Shown: one piece after another, positions 23,263 through 35,939 of the stretch | How the letters are laid out: each line of letters starts with the position of its first letter | How positions within the stretch are numbered: position 1 is the stretch's first letter | NCBI GenBank assembly: GCA_013180625.2 | Contig: SNVD02009651.1 | Span: 310,001-374,000 of the forward strand | Origin: Boswellia sacra | Lineage: Eukaryota; Streptophyta; Magnoliopsida; Sapindales; Burseraceae | Length of the DNA stretch: 64,000 nucleotides | Direction: 5' to 3' | Program-made: the position numbers and the translations under genes | Notes under the pieces: model-generated | Database searches by the model: none | Told to the model about the DNA's origin: nothing | Seen by the model: the letters and a program-made list of their open reading frames with translations, nothing else

Positions 23263-23778
23263 GTGGTGCTGGTAGGTGGTTTAGAGTTAGGTCCGGACAT
23301 GAGTAAATTAAATTTTTACGTCTGACATGGAAGTGAAAAGTTTGAAACTTTTTTATTTAAAAAGATTGCACAGCTGCTTAGTCGAGTGGATTAATTAATT
23401 TACTCATTTATCCTTCTATTATTAGGGTAATAAATGGTTTTTATTAAATAGGGGTGTTTGTAATGTACTTCTAAAAGGTCGGAGAAAATATTTGATTGAA
23501 AATATCACACCTTGTCAATCACTAATGATTTATATATATTTCTTTTACTCTTCCGTGATTAAGTTTGGAAAATTTTACAATATTTTGACGTTTCTGCATT
23601 TTATCAAATTAATTCCTAATTTTTTTAAAAAAAATTATTTGTATAAGAAGTTTTGCAATCCCAGCAAAGTAATTATAATCCGGGTGATACCGGGCCCATG
23701 CTACCGAATCCCATGTAGGGAAACACATGGTCCAGACCTCCCCTCAAGCCATGAGAGCCAAATATCCTAAGTTATGGC

Positions 23779-24423
23779 TAGAGGTGGAATCGGGCCGGGT
23801 TGGGGGTGGGGATGCCATCCCCATCCCCGTCCCCAATTAAAATATCAATCCCCATCCCCTATTAATCCCCAATTTTTTAAATCGGGGATGGGGATGGGGA
23901 ATCCCCAAAGCCAAAATGCATCCCCATCCCCATCCCCAACCCCATTTACTTGTTAAAAAATTAAAATTTTAACTTTCAAAATTTATACTTTGAAATAAAA
24001 CATATTTTAAATTATAATTATAAACCTTAAGCAACATACCTACAAATAAATATTAATAAATCTTTAGACAATCAATATCCTTAAAATAAATCTTTAGGCA
24101 AACAAAGGTGGGCTAGGTTGGGCTTGGGTTTTATTAAAGTAGGCGAGACATTAAGTTTTATAAGAGGGGAGATAACAAGGGTTTAAGTAATAAGGGTCTA
24201 AGTATTAGATTACTATATATATATATATAAAATTTTATTTTAATTTGGGGGAGCGGGCCGGGCTGGGCTTGGAGCATAATCCCCATCCCCATCCCCATTT
24301 AATTTTGGGTAAAATTGTTATCCCTATCCCCACCCCATTCCCCATTTTTAGCTCCCCATCCCCGGCCCAAACGGGTTTGGGAATTGCGGGGCCCCATCCC
24401 CATGGGGATTGGTTCCACCTCTA
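23779..24423. mobile_element. non-autonomous hAT element
   Basis: Terminal inverted repeats TAGAGGTGGAA and TTCCACCTCTA are flanked by a perfect 8-bp duplication, GTTATGGC (23771-23778 and 24424-24431), which is diagnostic of the hAT superfamily. The 645-bp interior has no transposase. It carries GGGGATGGGGATGGGG-type tracts near both ends, in inverted orientation. Confidence 0.92.
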
Positions 24424-24438
24424 GTTATGGCATGCCAC

Positions 24439-24630
24439 TCACATATCAGTTTTCACATTCAGTCACATAAGTGAAGCTCTATATTAAGCCTTCACTCACA
24501 TATCATATTTCACATTTCAGTCAGTCACATAAGTGAAGCTCTATATTAAGCTTTCATTCACATATCACATTTCACATTTCACATTTCAGTCACATAAGTG
24601 AAGCTCTTTATATCAAGCTTCTAACCCAAT
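24439..24630. repeat. three imperfect tandem repeats of about 64 bp
   Basis: The unit contains CAGTCACATAAGTGAAGCTC followed by a TATTAAGC or TATCAAGC segment and a CACATATCA segment. Copies are centred at about 24470, 24530 and 24600. It lies inside the LTR-like block. Confidence 0.75.
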
Positions 24631-27530
24631 CACAACTTATCACAATTCATTCACCATAATGCTAGCATTTAACGGTATCACATTTCACATTCGACATTCA
24701 ATATATTCCCATGGGCTTGGCACGAAATTTCAAATTCATAACACATCACGCAGTGATGCATGCCTTCGCACATCATAGTATTGCAGTTTACTTTCATAAT
24801 TGAGGTTCTACGTAGGCTTCTCATTAATCACATATACATTCACAAATACAATAAGCCTACATATCTCATATACGCTTATGGATGTGCACAATTCACACAT
24901 TGGCATCATTTCTACACATATAGAACCCCAATGACATCTTTATTCGTGCCAACACCTTCCATTACTCTTCGATTTATTTCAATCATATCGTTGCACAACC
25001 ATTTCCATGTATAACTGGTCTCATTCATTTTCCACTCATACATATTCGTGGAACTCTAATACACATGGTATTTCATAGATATTCATTTGTCATGCCATCC
25101 ACATGAGGAATTAGTATCCTAGAACGTTTGGCATGTATTTTATTCTTCATATACACACATCTTTTCATTGGTAATATTATTCAAGCCAAATCACAACAAA
25201 TTCACCTACATGAGAGCACATTCACATTTCTACATCTCACACACATAGAATTTACACCAACATGTAGCTCACATACTCATCAAAGTGTGTGAAATCACAC
25301 ATTTCATAAATCACTATAAACCTAAATCAAATCATTTCTCATATCAAGGTCCATGTATTCATGGCCCAATCCACATTCCATCTACACATTTCATATATAT
25401 TCACAAACACAATCATTAAACATATTTCATTAAAAGTTAACTTCTATTGTGTCCTCAAAAGGGTCTAGCTACTTACCTGGTTAGCCTTGCCTCTTAATTT
25501 GCTCTCATATATTTCTTGATAAGCAGTTGTTTAAAGTTCATCTCTTCTTCTTCTCCTTCCTCTCTGGTAACCATTGCCATAGTCATGACACATTGATCAG
25601 TGTCCATTTAGATGTCATTAAATCCCTTAGGTTAACAACAATTCAACCAACCAATAATATCATTTATTAAACTCTATCACACACACATATTGGTTGGATT
25701 ATTATAATAAGAGGTTATTCATTTCCAATCATCACCAAAATTCATGGAAATCAAATAGACATACATATTATAGTCCATGAATTTTATTGAGTCAAAATAA
25801 GGTCATTTACCCCTTGAAAATCCTTAATTTCGTTCACACAGCAAATCTGTCTGCAGACCTTTTAACTGAACAGTGCAACTTTGAAGAATTTTATAGAATT
25901 CTACAATAATCCAATCTCCACCAAACTTTCCAGTATAAAACTAGACACATATAAGAGTTATTTCACCAAAAATCATGATTTTCCAAGGAGTTTAAGGAAG
26001 TCATTCTGAATTTATTTCACATACTCAGTTCTGGAACTTAACATTCACAGTTCTTTAAGTCCAGATTTGAAAAATCATAACAATTCATACACAACTCCAA
26101 AAACCATGAAAATTTACAGTCTGACATAAAACATACCCAAGGGTTTTCATATTAAAAATCACGAAATTTTACAAACATTTGCCCCCTCAAATCGAGTTCA
26201 TTTCGCCTGCCCTGTTTTAAAACAGGGGAATTCACAATTTCGAACCAGAAATTCAAAAATTCATTACAATTCACACACTACGAATTTTCAAGTGTTTCAA
26301 AATTCTATAAACTACTTGAAGTGTCTAGTTTATCATATAAAAATTTCAAAGTCATCAAACAACCATGAATTTATGGGAATTTTCGGACTTAGCACTGTTC
26401 AGAAAAATAACTCTGCAGGATTCATGCTCATACTTCACTTCTAGCTTTCTAGCATGGCCATTTATGGCATGGTTATGGCTAGAGTTAGAGACCTCTTACT
26501 CTTGTTTCCTACCTCTCCTCTTGATTCCATGGCAAAAATTGAGAGAAAATGGGAAGAGAGTGTGCTGGACGTTTCTAAGAGAAAGGGGGAAGAAAAATGA
26601 ATTTTCTAGAGTTCTTTCATATTTTATAGATATACATCACACAATGATTTCCATTAAGCCCCTACACTTCCTTAGCTTTTCACTCACACCCTTCCATCTC
26701 TCATCTAATTTCATTCCTCTCCATGTATATAGACATACATACCTCATAATGTTAATAATACATATTTTTACAATATACATGTAAGTCAAACTTACTTAAA
26801 ATTTGGGGTGTCACAAATTCTCTCTAAACCCAAAATAAATAATACTAAATGATTCACTGTCGTAACAAAATATCATTTTTTATTGTTAAAGAACTACTTT
26901 ATTTACGTCCCTAATGTATCTCATAGATTAAAGATCAATGATAAAGATTTATCAAATTAAATAGGTTAATACGTTCAAAAATGATAACTTTTAATAATCT
27001 CACCCACTAGTTAATTTTTATTCTTCACCCAAGTGAAAATCGTGTGATGTTTTTATTTGCTTCGTTTCAATTGTTTGAGTTTAGCATGGACTGTATAAAC
27101 TAGAAGCTAGAAGTAGACAAACGGGAACTATTTGAAGATAAGGGTAGGCTCAAGTTAGATAAGAAATTAAATTAAAATTCAACTCCATGTAGAACAGTGA
27201 AAGAGATATGGGAGCTCGAAGAGATACCAAAACGAGATTTTCTCTACTGTTTCCATGGATGTTTGTGATTTAATTATTTAAGACAAATTGAGGTTAAGGG
27301 ATTTTAGAAGAAAATTTGGAGTATATTAGCTTTTATTAGGTGTTTTAAAATCAACTACTACTTTTTAATAATAATTCTATAACCATGAGTAGGCCTTGCA
27401 CATGAAGATATGTATCAATAAACCACTATTACTTCAACTTATTATTGATTTTAGATATTGTAACATATTACCTTCACTAGACATACAAATTTTCAATGCT
27501 TAGTTTGTTGAAGTGCATGGTGAGAATTGC

Positions 27531-30500
27531 TCAAACAGGAATTGGGTTGATGAGCACAGAAGTGATTTCATCTTTCACCTTATATGAGTTGGTGTAACAA
27601 TCATAACCTTGTATACAAAATCGATGACCCATGAAAAATTGAGTATGCGCTCAAGGAAGGGCATTGGAACTGCTGTTGGTTAATTTTAGCATCTCTTGAT
27701 TAACAACCTTCCACGCACTAGAAATTTCTTTTTCGAGAAAAACCTGATTGTTCTTCCTTAGAAACGCAATGTTGCTTCGTGTAGCATTCCACAGCCGAGG
27801 AACCATGTCCTCTTTTGCTCCAACTACATATAAGATTTGCAGAATTTAGAAATTTTTGATAGTCAATGTTTGATTGACCGTGTTATAAGAATTGTAGAAT
27901 AGTAATGTTAAATTTACAATCTGAATATAACCCAATGTTTACAGTCTAATGTGACAGTCTAAGTTATAAAATCTTACTCAATATGTAACTTCCATTATCC
28001 ATTATTGTTTTTTCCTCCTCCATTGAATTTTACTCCTATGCCAAGTTATAGACTTTGAGTTGAAAATCTAGCATTATTGACCATAAAGAAGGCTATATCT
28101 ACAACCAATTCCTTACAACTTGAGTTGGCAAAAATTCACTAAAAGAAAGAAGTTATATGTCTCATAGGATTTTACCAACTCATGTTGTAAGGAGTTGGTT
28201 GTAGGTGTAGTATTTTTTTTTAACATATTATAATTTCATTAAATTTTGGATTTGTTTATCAACATTAATTACTCTATATATATATATAGCACAAGAAAAT
28301 ATATAAGGAAAATGTGTGATATTTTATGTACAATGAATCTATAAATCTAACTTCATACAAACAAAATATCAATAAATAAGGAACTTATAGTTAATGACGT
28401 AATAATCAACTATTTGGATGAGATCTTCAACCAACAGTGTGGATTGTATGTATAGAATTACTTGGAGAAAATTGTTATTGGGGAAATCTTTTACTTTTTA
28501 CTTTTGATTTTTATCCTTCTTTACTGCAGCAGTTTCCTATATATTAAGTCCTATCGACATGGAAATTGATCATTGATATATTTAATTGTACCATACCTCT
28601 CATAATACTATATCATCCATGAGTCAGCAAACAGTTGTTGAGGCTACAATTATCTCTGGGTCATTAGAGATCCAATTAAAGACCTGCTTGTAATCAGCAA
28701 TCTCTCCCATGCCTAGGAAAGAGGTTGTTGCCAGCGTTTTATAAGCATAAGTACTGAAATCTTCATATACTTCTCTATGGCTGGAACATAGCCTTCATTG
28801 CACCACGTGGTTTCAACTAAGTAACCTTCGACTAGTCGCTTCATCTAGGACATAAATAAATAAATTCAATTCGAGTTAGTGCCTAATTAATTGGTAAGTA
28901 AAGGGTAAGAGATTACTTCTTCTTTCATATAGTGTACACTATATGATCTTCCTCCCTTTGAAAGCTCCTCCTCTGCTTCCATGTAAATGTCTATGAGTGC
29001 CTGGTATAGTGGTTTCATGTACTCTGGAAGACTATCTAAGTGGTAATGTCCCCCCTAAAATAACTTAAGTGAAGATAAAATATAGTTTAAATTGAACAAA
29101 TTAATCTAGATCTTGATAAATTTAAAGCTCAAAGAAATTATCTGTTAAATATTTCTTTTGAGAATGACCTTTTGATAGCAACATTTAATATCTCAAGTTC
29201 TTCAAGGAAGCCATAGACATCGTAGGTATCATCCATAATGGATTTCATGGCTATTACTTCTTCTTCCTAAAGTGTGCTGGGGTTCGAAGTAGACTTCCAT
29301 AACCTAGAGATAGAGTTCAACCACTCTATCTCTTGCGTATTGCAAATTCTTTGCAAAGTCTAAACTTTTCCACCACCTGCAATGCTAGTTCATTGTTTTT
29401 AATTTTCTATTGCTTAATTTAATAATGTTATGGTGAACTTGTAGCTGTTTGAGAACTTTAATAGTGGAACTTACTCGATGAGGCCTCTTAGCTCCTTCTG
29501 GTGTTGTGCTTGTAACATGTTAAATCTAGATTTGTAGACTTTAGTAGTGTCTCATTCTTTTTGGATTTTCTTCAGAGTAGAAATTGATATAATGCCATGC
29601 CTCAAACCTTGTTAAGCCTTTGCGAAGGGGCCTGTTCAAGACATGAATTATATGTTGTCCAACATGAGGACTTACTTGAGTTAACCTTGCCTTGAGGTGA
29701 GATGTAGTGAAATCTATGGCATCGTCCAGGACATCTTTTCCACATATGTGAAAATGTGCGACCTCATATAAACTTAGCCTCTTACATCATTAGCTAAGGA
29801 GGATTTGAACTTTCCGTGTTCACCTTTGAATTTGCCAAATATATCTGCTTTACGATAAAACACTTGGTGAAAATTAATCTATTCAAGAGCATTGGTGAAT
29901 TTCAAGTGCCATTATATCTGTATATAAGGGATGAGACCCACTCATGACACGGAACATTGTATCCTTGTTGTCTAAGTAATCGGAATCCAAAAGCAATGCA
30001 GTGTTCAAATTGTTATTGTCATCGCTTTCATGATAGAGTTTCTCTAGTTCGTCCTCTATCTCTTTATCAAAATGGTATGCCACTCCTAAGCGCTAAATTA
30101 GATCAATCAAGCTCAATTTATCTGAAGTCGTATCTAGCAGCATAAAGATTAACATCTTTCTCACTTCCGGCTTCAGTCCTTCAAATTCTTTTTTGTAACA
30201 TCAACGGTCTAAACAAGATTTTAGCCGGGAAAATAAAACAATAATGCATTGTTAACCAAATATGAAATTTCATTAATTATATATATCTGTGTGTGTGCAC
30301 GTGTATGCGTAGATATATCATGTATCTTAGTTGCTTTTAATTTTTATGGACAAAAAAAAGAACAATATTTAGAAGTTTGTTTAATGCATGCTAGCTTCAG
30401 CTAATGTTTTGAATTGCTTAATTTTAGCTTGAGATGCCTATAAACTAGGTTGAAGATGAAAATGATTACGTGCAAATGATAGCAAATTAGATATATATAT

Positions 30501-30637
30501 CAAAGTAGATACCAACGGATGAGAAAAGGAAATGATTTCTCGAAATGGTAGGATGATAATTTACTAATTGGCAGTCAATATTTTGCTTAGCTTTTTAGTG
30601 AGAAAGAGCTCGGAGCTGCTGAAACTTAAAGAGACAT
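27531..30637 (-). pseudogene. terpene synthase pseudogene, full length (TPS copy B)
   Basis: All seven exons of the intact synthase are recognisable in order on the minus strand: about 30637-30520, 30205-29940, 29860-29474, 29380-29168, 29057-28918, 28855-28600 and 27832-27531. The aspartate-rich metal-binding motif survives as DDTYD in exon 4. Lesions include several stops in exon 1, a deletion of about 10 bases in exon 4 upstream of DDTYD, and inserted bases plus a stop in exon 7. It is close in sequence to copy C, so it is a recent tandem duplicate that has decayed. Intron 6 carries an extra MITE. Confidence 0.88.
28085..28212. mobile_element. MITE-like inverted repeat in intron 6 of TPS copy B
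   Basis: Ends are ACAACCAATTCCTTACAAC on the left and GTTGTAAGGAGTTGGTTGT on the right, near-perfect reverse complements with an AT-rich centre. The same family occurs at 31590-31745. Superfamily cannot be set from sequence alone. Confidence 0.75.
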
Positions 30638-32340
30638 AGTATATAGATTAGTATTGTGTGGATGATAGTGCCTTCATGCTCATGGATTATAGAATTTGTC
30701 AAGTAAAAAGTAAAAGATTTTTCTATTGATCAATTTGTTTTTTTAATTTTTAAGGATCTTTTACGCATCACCATTCATATATTGATGGTTAAGATTTGTT
30801 TTTATTCTATTTTCATTATTCAAGTTTGTATGTACCAAATAAAAAGATGATAAGCAATACTTATCCATAATAGGCATCCATCTAGAAATTATTCTTAGCA
30901 TGTATTCATATTTAATTTGTTCATTTCACTCATCTTTTTTTTTTTTTTTTGCTTCGAGGAAACTTCTAACACTAACATATTGACGTCATCTAAATTCTTC
31001 TCCCTTATAATTATTGTTTTAACTCCAATGATCGACGGTGATAATTTATTTGACACAAACTTTTAAATGTGTGTGTGTGTATACACATATACATTGAAAG
31101 TTAAGAAATTGTATTTAATGCTGCCAACTTATCAATTATCTTAACCATTAGATTTTGTGGATTAATGATTAGAAATTTGTGTCTAATTTTATGTCAAAAT
31201 TATATATATAAACGTGATTATCTATATATAAATACTGACTATTTGTCATAATTATGATTTTATTAGTTAAGTGTACAACGTTGTATTTTAGGTTCTTTTA
31301 TATTTTTTGAAATAAACATGCATTTATGAAAGAGTACTGATACACTTTATAAAATGAGTAATGATACACTTCTAAAATTTTTATCCCAAATGATATGGCA
31401 AATAAAGTGTTTTTTATTGAATGGATCATGAGATGATCTAGTAAATCATTACATCATCAACACCTCTACTTAACAATTATTAATTGAATACACATTTTTT
31501 AGATTCAAAATTTAGGATACAATTTTGGATGAGTATCATTATTTCTAAAATTTGTTTCAAAATTATGCGTCCCAAATAATATAAGGGCAATGCTACACTT
31601 ACAACCAACTGCTTATCATCTATGTTGATAAGAATTCACTAGAGAAGAAAAAAAATGAGAAAGAAAAGTTATATATTCAATAGAATTTTGTCAACTCAGG
31701 TTGTAAGCAGTTGGTTGTAGGATTTGACTGTAGATGTTGTATTATTCATGATATAATATAATGAATTTAAAACTTTTCATAGCATTCATTATATCAATAA
31801 ATTATTTATTTGTTCATCATTAATTAAATATATAAAATTTAGAACAAAATTTGAGATTATTATTGTCATTCTTTCCCAAAAAGATTAAGAACGGTAAAAG
31901 AAGGTAGGACCTTAAATCTAATTAATATTAAATATACAAGCATTCATTAATTTATTAAAAGAACAAGACCGGATAATCTATACTCTATGATTCTCATCTC
32001 AGAGTTGGTTTTATGCCGATGCATGCAATATCTTCTCCATATATGGAATAATAAAAAAGTATTTTCAGCCGAGAAACAATAAACTCTCAACCACATATGT
32101 AAGAAGATATTATTAGTCAATAATGAATGAGAAACATTGTCCAGATTTTACTTAATTAATCAACAAGTAAATATAGTGCTACTTGTTCATAGAATGACTC
32201 TCTAATTAGTAATTACCAAATCCGGCATCTGAATAATATTAAAATCCGGACCATTTAATTTTAACCAACATGCATCTATTGATTTATATTTATTTAAAGT
32301 TTATCGATTAAAATTAACTATTAAGTCATTCAACACTTTT
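30638..32340. repeat. duplicated 5' flank of TPS copy B
   Basis: Blocks here match the flanks of copies A and C. For example, around 31975-32100 (ATGATTCTCATCTCAGAGTT and TATTTTCAGCCGAGAAACAATAAA) corresponds to about 44650-44760. A MITE at 31590-31745 interrupts it. A poly-T tract lies near 30936-30951. No gene is visible. Confidence 0.65.
31590..31745. mobile_element. MITE-like inverted repeat
   Basis: The left arm around ACAACCAACTGCTTATCA pairs with the right arm around TTGTAAGCAGTTGGTTGT; the outer parts (GCTACACTTACA and TGTAGATGTTGT) pair less well. It is related to the MITE at 28085-28212. No coding capacity. Confidence 0.7.
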
Positions 32341-32363
32341 ACCTTCAATCCAATGTTATTATT

Positions 32364-34633
32364 AAGGATTATTATTTACCCCTTGAGATTAGGCCTAATT
32401 TTAGTTTCATTCCTAGCTTTTTAGAAATATTATTTGTTCCTTGAGGTTTCATTTTACCGTCACCAATTAACTGAGAAATGGCAAATCCATAATATTGCCT
32501 TGCAAAGAATTTAAAATTCAAAAGAAATCTGTTCTTGGTAACTTAACTTACAGAGTCAAACATTTCCGAGCAACCTCCAAACCTTCAAGATCAACCGTTG
32601 GAGCATCTTCAACTATAACAAAGCACATAAAAGTCATGATTAGAACAATGAGCATGAAATACCGAATTAAATTGACTGATAAAATATAATCCCTAGTTGA
32701 AGTTTAAGCATAAGAGATTTGAAGAGAAATAATTGATAAGAAGGAATAATTTAAGAATTTAATGAAAATATGAACTTGATACGATAATAACAAAGGAGTG
32801 GGATAGAGGTAGAGAAGAGGAGAGGGTGCGACCAGAGTTGAGGAAGTGGAGGAAGGAGCGAATGAGGTAGCGAGAGAGAGGGGGATTGTTCTTCAACTTG
32901 GAGTTGGCAATTGAAAGAGAAAGAATTAGTTAGCGAGCTAAAATATAAAACAAAAGAATGGAATTCCTTTTTCTTCAATTTTCCTTTGTTTTCCTCAATT
33001 TTCTAAGACTCTAAACAAAAAACCCCTATTCACAAGCAAAAAACCTGTTGGATGAAAAATCTAGACAACCAATGAGATCAATATTTCAAGCCACGTCATA
33101 AAGAGTTAGTCGACGAAGACTTTACCCTTACTCCCAATATTGAGACCTTTTGGTTGACCAGATAACTACATAACAAGAGTCTTATTTGGTCGACGAAGAA
33201 TACGACTTTCAATTTCACCTTCAAAATATTGCATGGCATAAGTTACTAAATTATAGCTATCAATGTCAGAAAAAGTACTTAATAAGAACTGCTCCCCCTG
33301 AGTTCAATGATTATTTTTCAAGTTCAACAATATTTTATAAAATATTAGAGGCACAAGGCTCTATAGAAACTTCTCTTCAAGTGTCTCTCGAATGAGATCC
33401 TTGTCCTCCAAGTGTCTCCGTGGCTCCAGGTGTGATCACCAGCTTCTTTGCATTCAATGAGATGTTACTCCTCCATCATGCATGGCAACACCTGTATAAG
33501 AGTTACTTCTATAAATAAACTCCTTTGATTTAAGCCGGGGTGGAGGGGAACAATTTCTCTCTCTAGAAACCTTCCTTTATCTATCTCATCTCCCCCTGGT
33601 CGATAAAAAATTTTCACTTCATAGTTAATCTCGGACTTGAGCGTTGGAGGATTATCGCCGGCAACACCACCGGCACCTTTGATGCCTCATTTTCTATTTT
33701 TGTGGAGATCATTCAAGCCACTGGATCCTTGGTTGATCAAAATACAATAGCCATCTTGACGGACACGTGACCCAAAATTTTCTACTTTCCCTTCCTTCTC
33801 CGTACACTCATCACTGCCTTTTAGCTGAGTTAGGTCCTCCAAAACAAATACAAATTTTACTGCTGAGCTGGAGGTCGACTGATTTTTAGCATCAACAACA
33901 CCTTTCAACCAAAACTCATGAAAGAAAAAGTGAATCAATACCCAATAATTTTGGAAGCTCTATGCTTGTAAGTATTACCGATTAAATGGATTTGATGCAC
34001 TAGACCATGGAGGGGAAGAGAGGGATCGTGTTTTGGAACATTGAGGGGAAAGCAAGAGAGAGGGGGTTTGATGAAGGAGATCCTTTGGACGGAGAAAGAG
34101 GGGTGACGAAGAGAGAGGGTATCGTCTCTCTTTTACATCTTCTTGCCCATGAAGATCGGTGACAGTTTTGGATAAGATTGTAAGCGGAGAAGACGAGATC
34201 AGCAGCTCATGTTGGGGTACAGATAAAGCTAGCAAAATGTGGGGTGCAGAGTAGAGGTAGTGATAGTAAGAGATTGGTGGCAAACATGAGGAATTTAGGC
34301 TTTGGTGAGGTGGCTGTTGCACCTACTGTGATGTGAGAGGTGGTTGGTGGTGGTGGTAATGTGTGGTACAATAGTAGCACTAGTTTGTTTGGGTTTGGGA
34401 GAGAGGGAAGAAAGGATAAATATATTAATTAATAATTTAATAAATAAGAATATATAAACAAGAGGCCGTTAAAGTCATTATACTAATATTTTAATACAAG
34501 ATTACGATTATACCTCTAACTTTGTTAGATTTAATGTCTGATTAGAAACCTTAGGAGGCCAATCCATATTTCTAGAAAGTCAGGAAAAAAACTTGAATTA
34601 GGCCTAACCTCATAGGGTTTGTTATAATCCCTT
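32364..34633. mobile_element. Mutator-like element of 2.27 kb
   Basis: Inverted ends of at least 120 bp are visible. Left: AAGGATTATTATTTACCCC, then GATTAGGCCTAATTTTAGTT. Right, reversed: AAGGGATTATAACAAACCC, then GGTTAGGCCTAATTCAAGTT. Flanks GTTATTATT (32355-32363) and ATTATTATT (34634-34642) match at 8 of 9 positions, the duplication length expected of Mutator elements. The interior has no recognised transposase. It has CT/GA-rich stretches and a segment near 33540-33710 (ending CACCACCGGCACCTTTGATG) that resembles LTR leader DNA. Small open frames inside were not assignable. Confidence 0.78.
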
Positions 34634-34642
34634 ATTATTATT

Positions 34643-35694
34643 CTTTAAACATCAAATCTATGTCTCTTTCCTGCGTCTGACTCTATCTTCCTTGTTCTCT
34701 TTTATTGATAATGTAGATTAAAGCAATGTTAATCTAAAACTTATTATAACGAAAAGATAGATGAACTTGAAAGAAAGAAAGCTCTAAATAGTAACTAAGA
34801 TGTATTACAATTTAGAAGAAGCTAGAAAGTTTGTGAAGGTAAGAATAAAGATAAATGCCGTCAAGAGTTGAAGAAAGATAAAGAGAATATAAGAATTGAT
34901 AATTGACTTTTCTGGTTCAAGTTTTCTATATGCATAAAGGGGGCGATTATTTTTTTATCTGAAATCTGAATGGATCTAAATTTGACAAAATCTGAATAGA
35001 TCTAAAAACAAATGTTTGAATTATATGTTTATTTTTTATGTTTTAAGATCTGATAATAAGTTTTATATTGTTTGTTTTTAATGACTAAAAACATCTGAAA
35101 ATGAATAATTTTGACAGATATGTCCTCATTTAATATTATGTATCTTGTACATTGTATATGTTATATAAACATCTGTAAATAATCAATACATAGAATACTA
35201 TAGTGCCATAAAAAATTATATTGTTAATTAATATGTCTCACATATATTATGAAACTTTTTTAATTACTATGTAATTAAAAAAATAAATGGTATTCAAAAA
35301 ATTATTGTAACAATAGAATAATTAAAGAAAAAAGATTAATTTGATGCTTGCAAGAGTTTAGGATTGGGAAAATATGCAAAGAATTTGCAAAATAGAAATG
35401 AATTAAAATTATCAAGGTATTTTAGAGCATAAAAAATAGATAATCCATTCAGATGTTTTCACATTTACATAAAAGCTAGAAAATATAACTTTTTCTATTC
35501 AGATATAATCATTTGAGAAAAAGTGTTCAGTTCAAAAACATTAACCGTAAAAAGGTCTGAGTCCGAGATCCGATTAGTAAAATTTAAACTTTAAATGGAA
35601 AAATAATCAACCCTTAAGACAACTTAATACTGTTACTCACCTTTTCTTAGTGATGAACTTTAATTGATAATTTTTAGATAAATGTATGCCATTA
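34643..35694. other. intergenic, no feature seen
   Basis: Strongly AT-rich DNA between the Mutator-like element and CACTA-3. No open frame of note, no repeat of known type. Confidence 0.6.
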
Positions 35695-35939
35695 TATCAC
35701 TACAAGAAAAAATGTCATATTTGGCGGTCTTTGACCGTCAAATATGACCATATTTGGCGGTCATAAAAACGCCACCAATGGCACCACCAAATATGGTGAT
35801 TTTGACAATATTTGGCGGTCGGTCAGAACGCCAAATATAGTGTAAATCATATTTGTCAAATAAAAGCGCCAAATATAACTAAAAAAATACTGTACAAAAA
35901 ATCACATATTTGTCACTTTTTTGACAAATTTAGTGGCTT

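Larger units (their letters stand above)
8857..23532. mobile_element. outermost Mutator-like element, split by two nested CACTA elements
   Basis: The left end (about 8857-8943) and right end (about 23450-23532) are inverted copies of about 85 bp. Left reads AATTCCTCCAACCTTTTAAA then ACACAAACACGCC; the right, reversed, reads TTTTCTCCGACCTTTTAGAA then ATTACAAACACCCC. Once the inner insertion (8945-22515) is removed, the element is about 1.1 kb and holds a dyskerin fragment. Exact borders and target duplication are uncertain. Classification as Mutator-like rests on the long inverted ends and the Pack-MULE-like cargo. Confidence 0.65.
23685..26815 (-). mobile_element. long LTR-like block (probable solo or truncated LTR), with hAT insertion
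   Basis: The right edge, read on the minus strand, begins TGTGACACCCCAAATTTTA, a start typical of long plant Ty3-gypsy LTRs. The left edge is placed at TGATACCGGGCCC by the TG/CA rule. Without the hAT insertion the block is about 2.5 kb. Nothing like gag-pol lies within or next to it. The flanking five bases do not match, so the left border may be truncated. The right border matches where similarity with the 3' flank of TPS copy C resumes (AAATTCTCTCTAAA). Confidence 0.55.

Noticed and set aside
26365..26784. 139-codon open frame with membrane-like composition
   Set aside because: It lies inside the long LTR-like block, has no recognisable domain and no support from codon or splice context.
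33975..34322. 115-codon minus-strand frame in the Mutator-like element
   Set aside because: Low-complexity Ser/Leu/Pro composition from CT-rich DNA; no family recognised.
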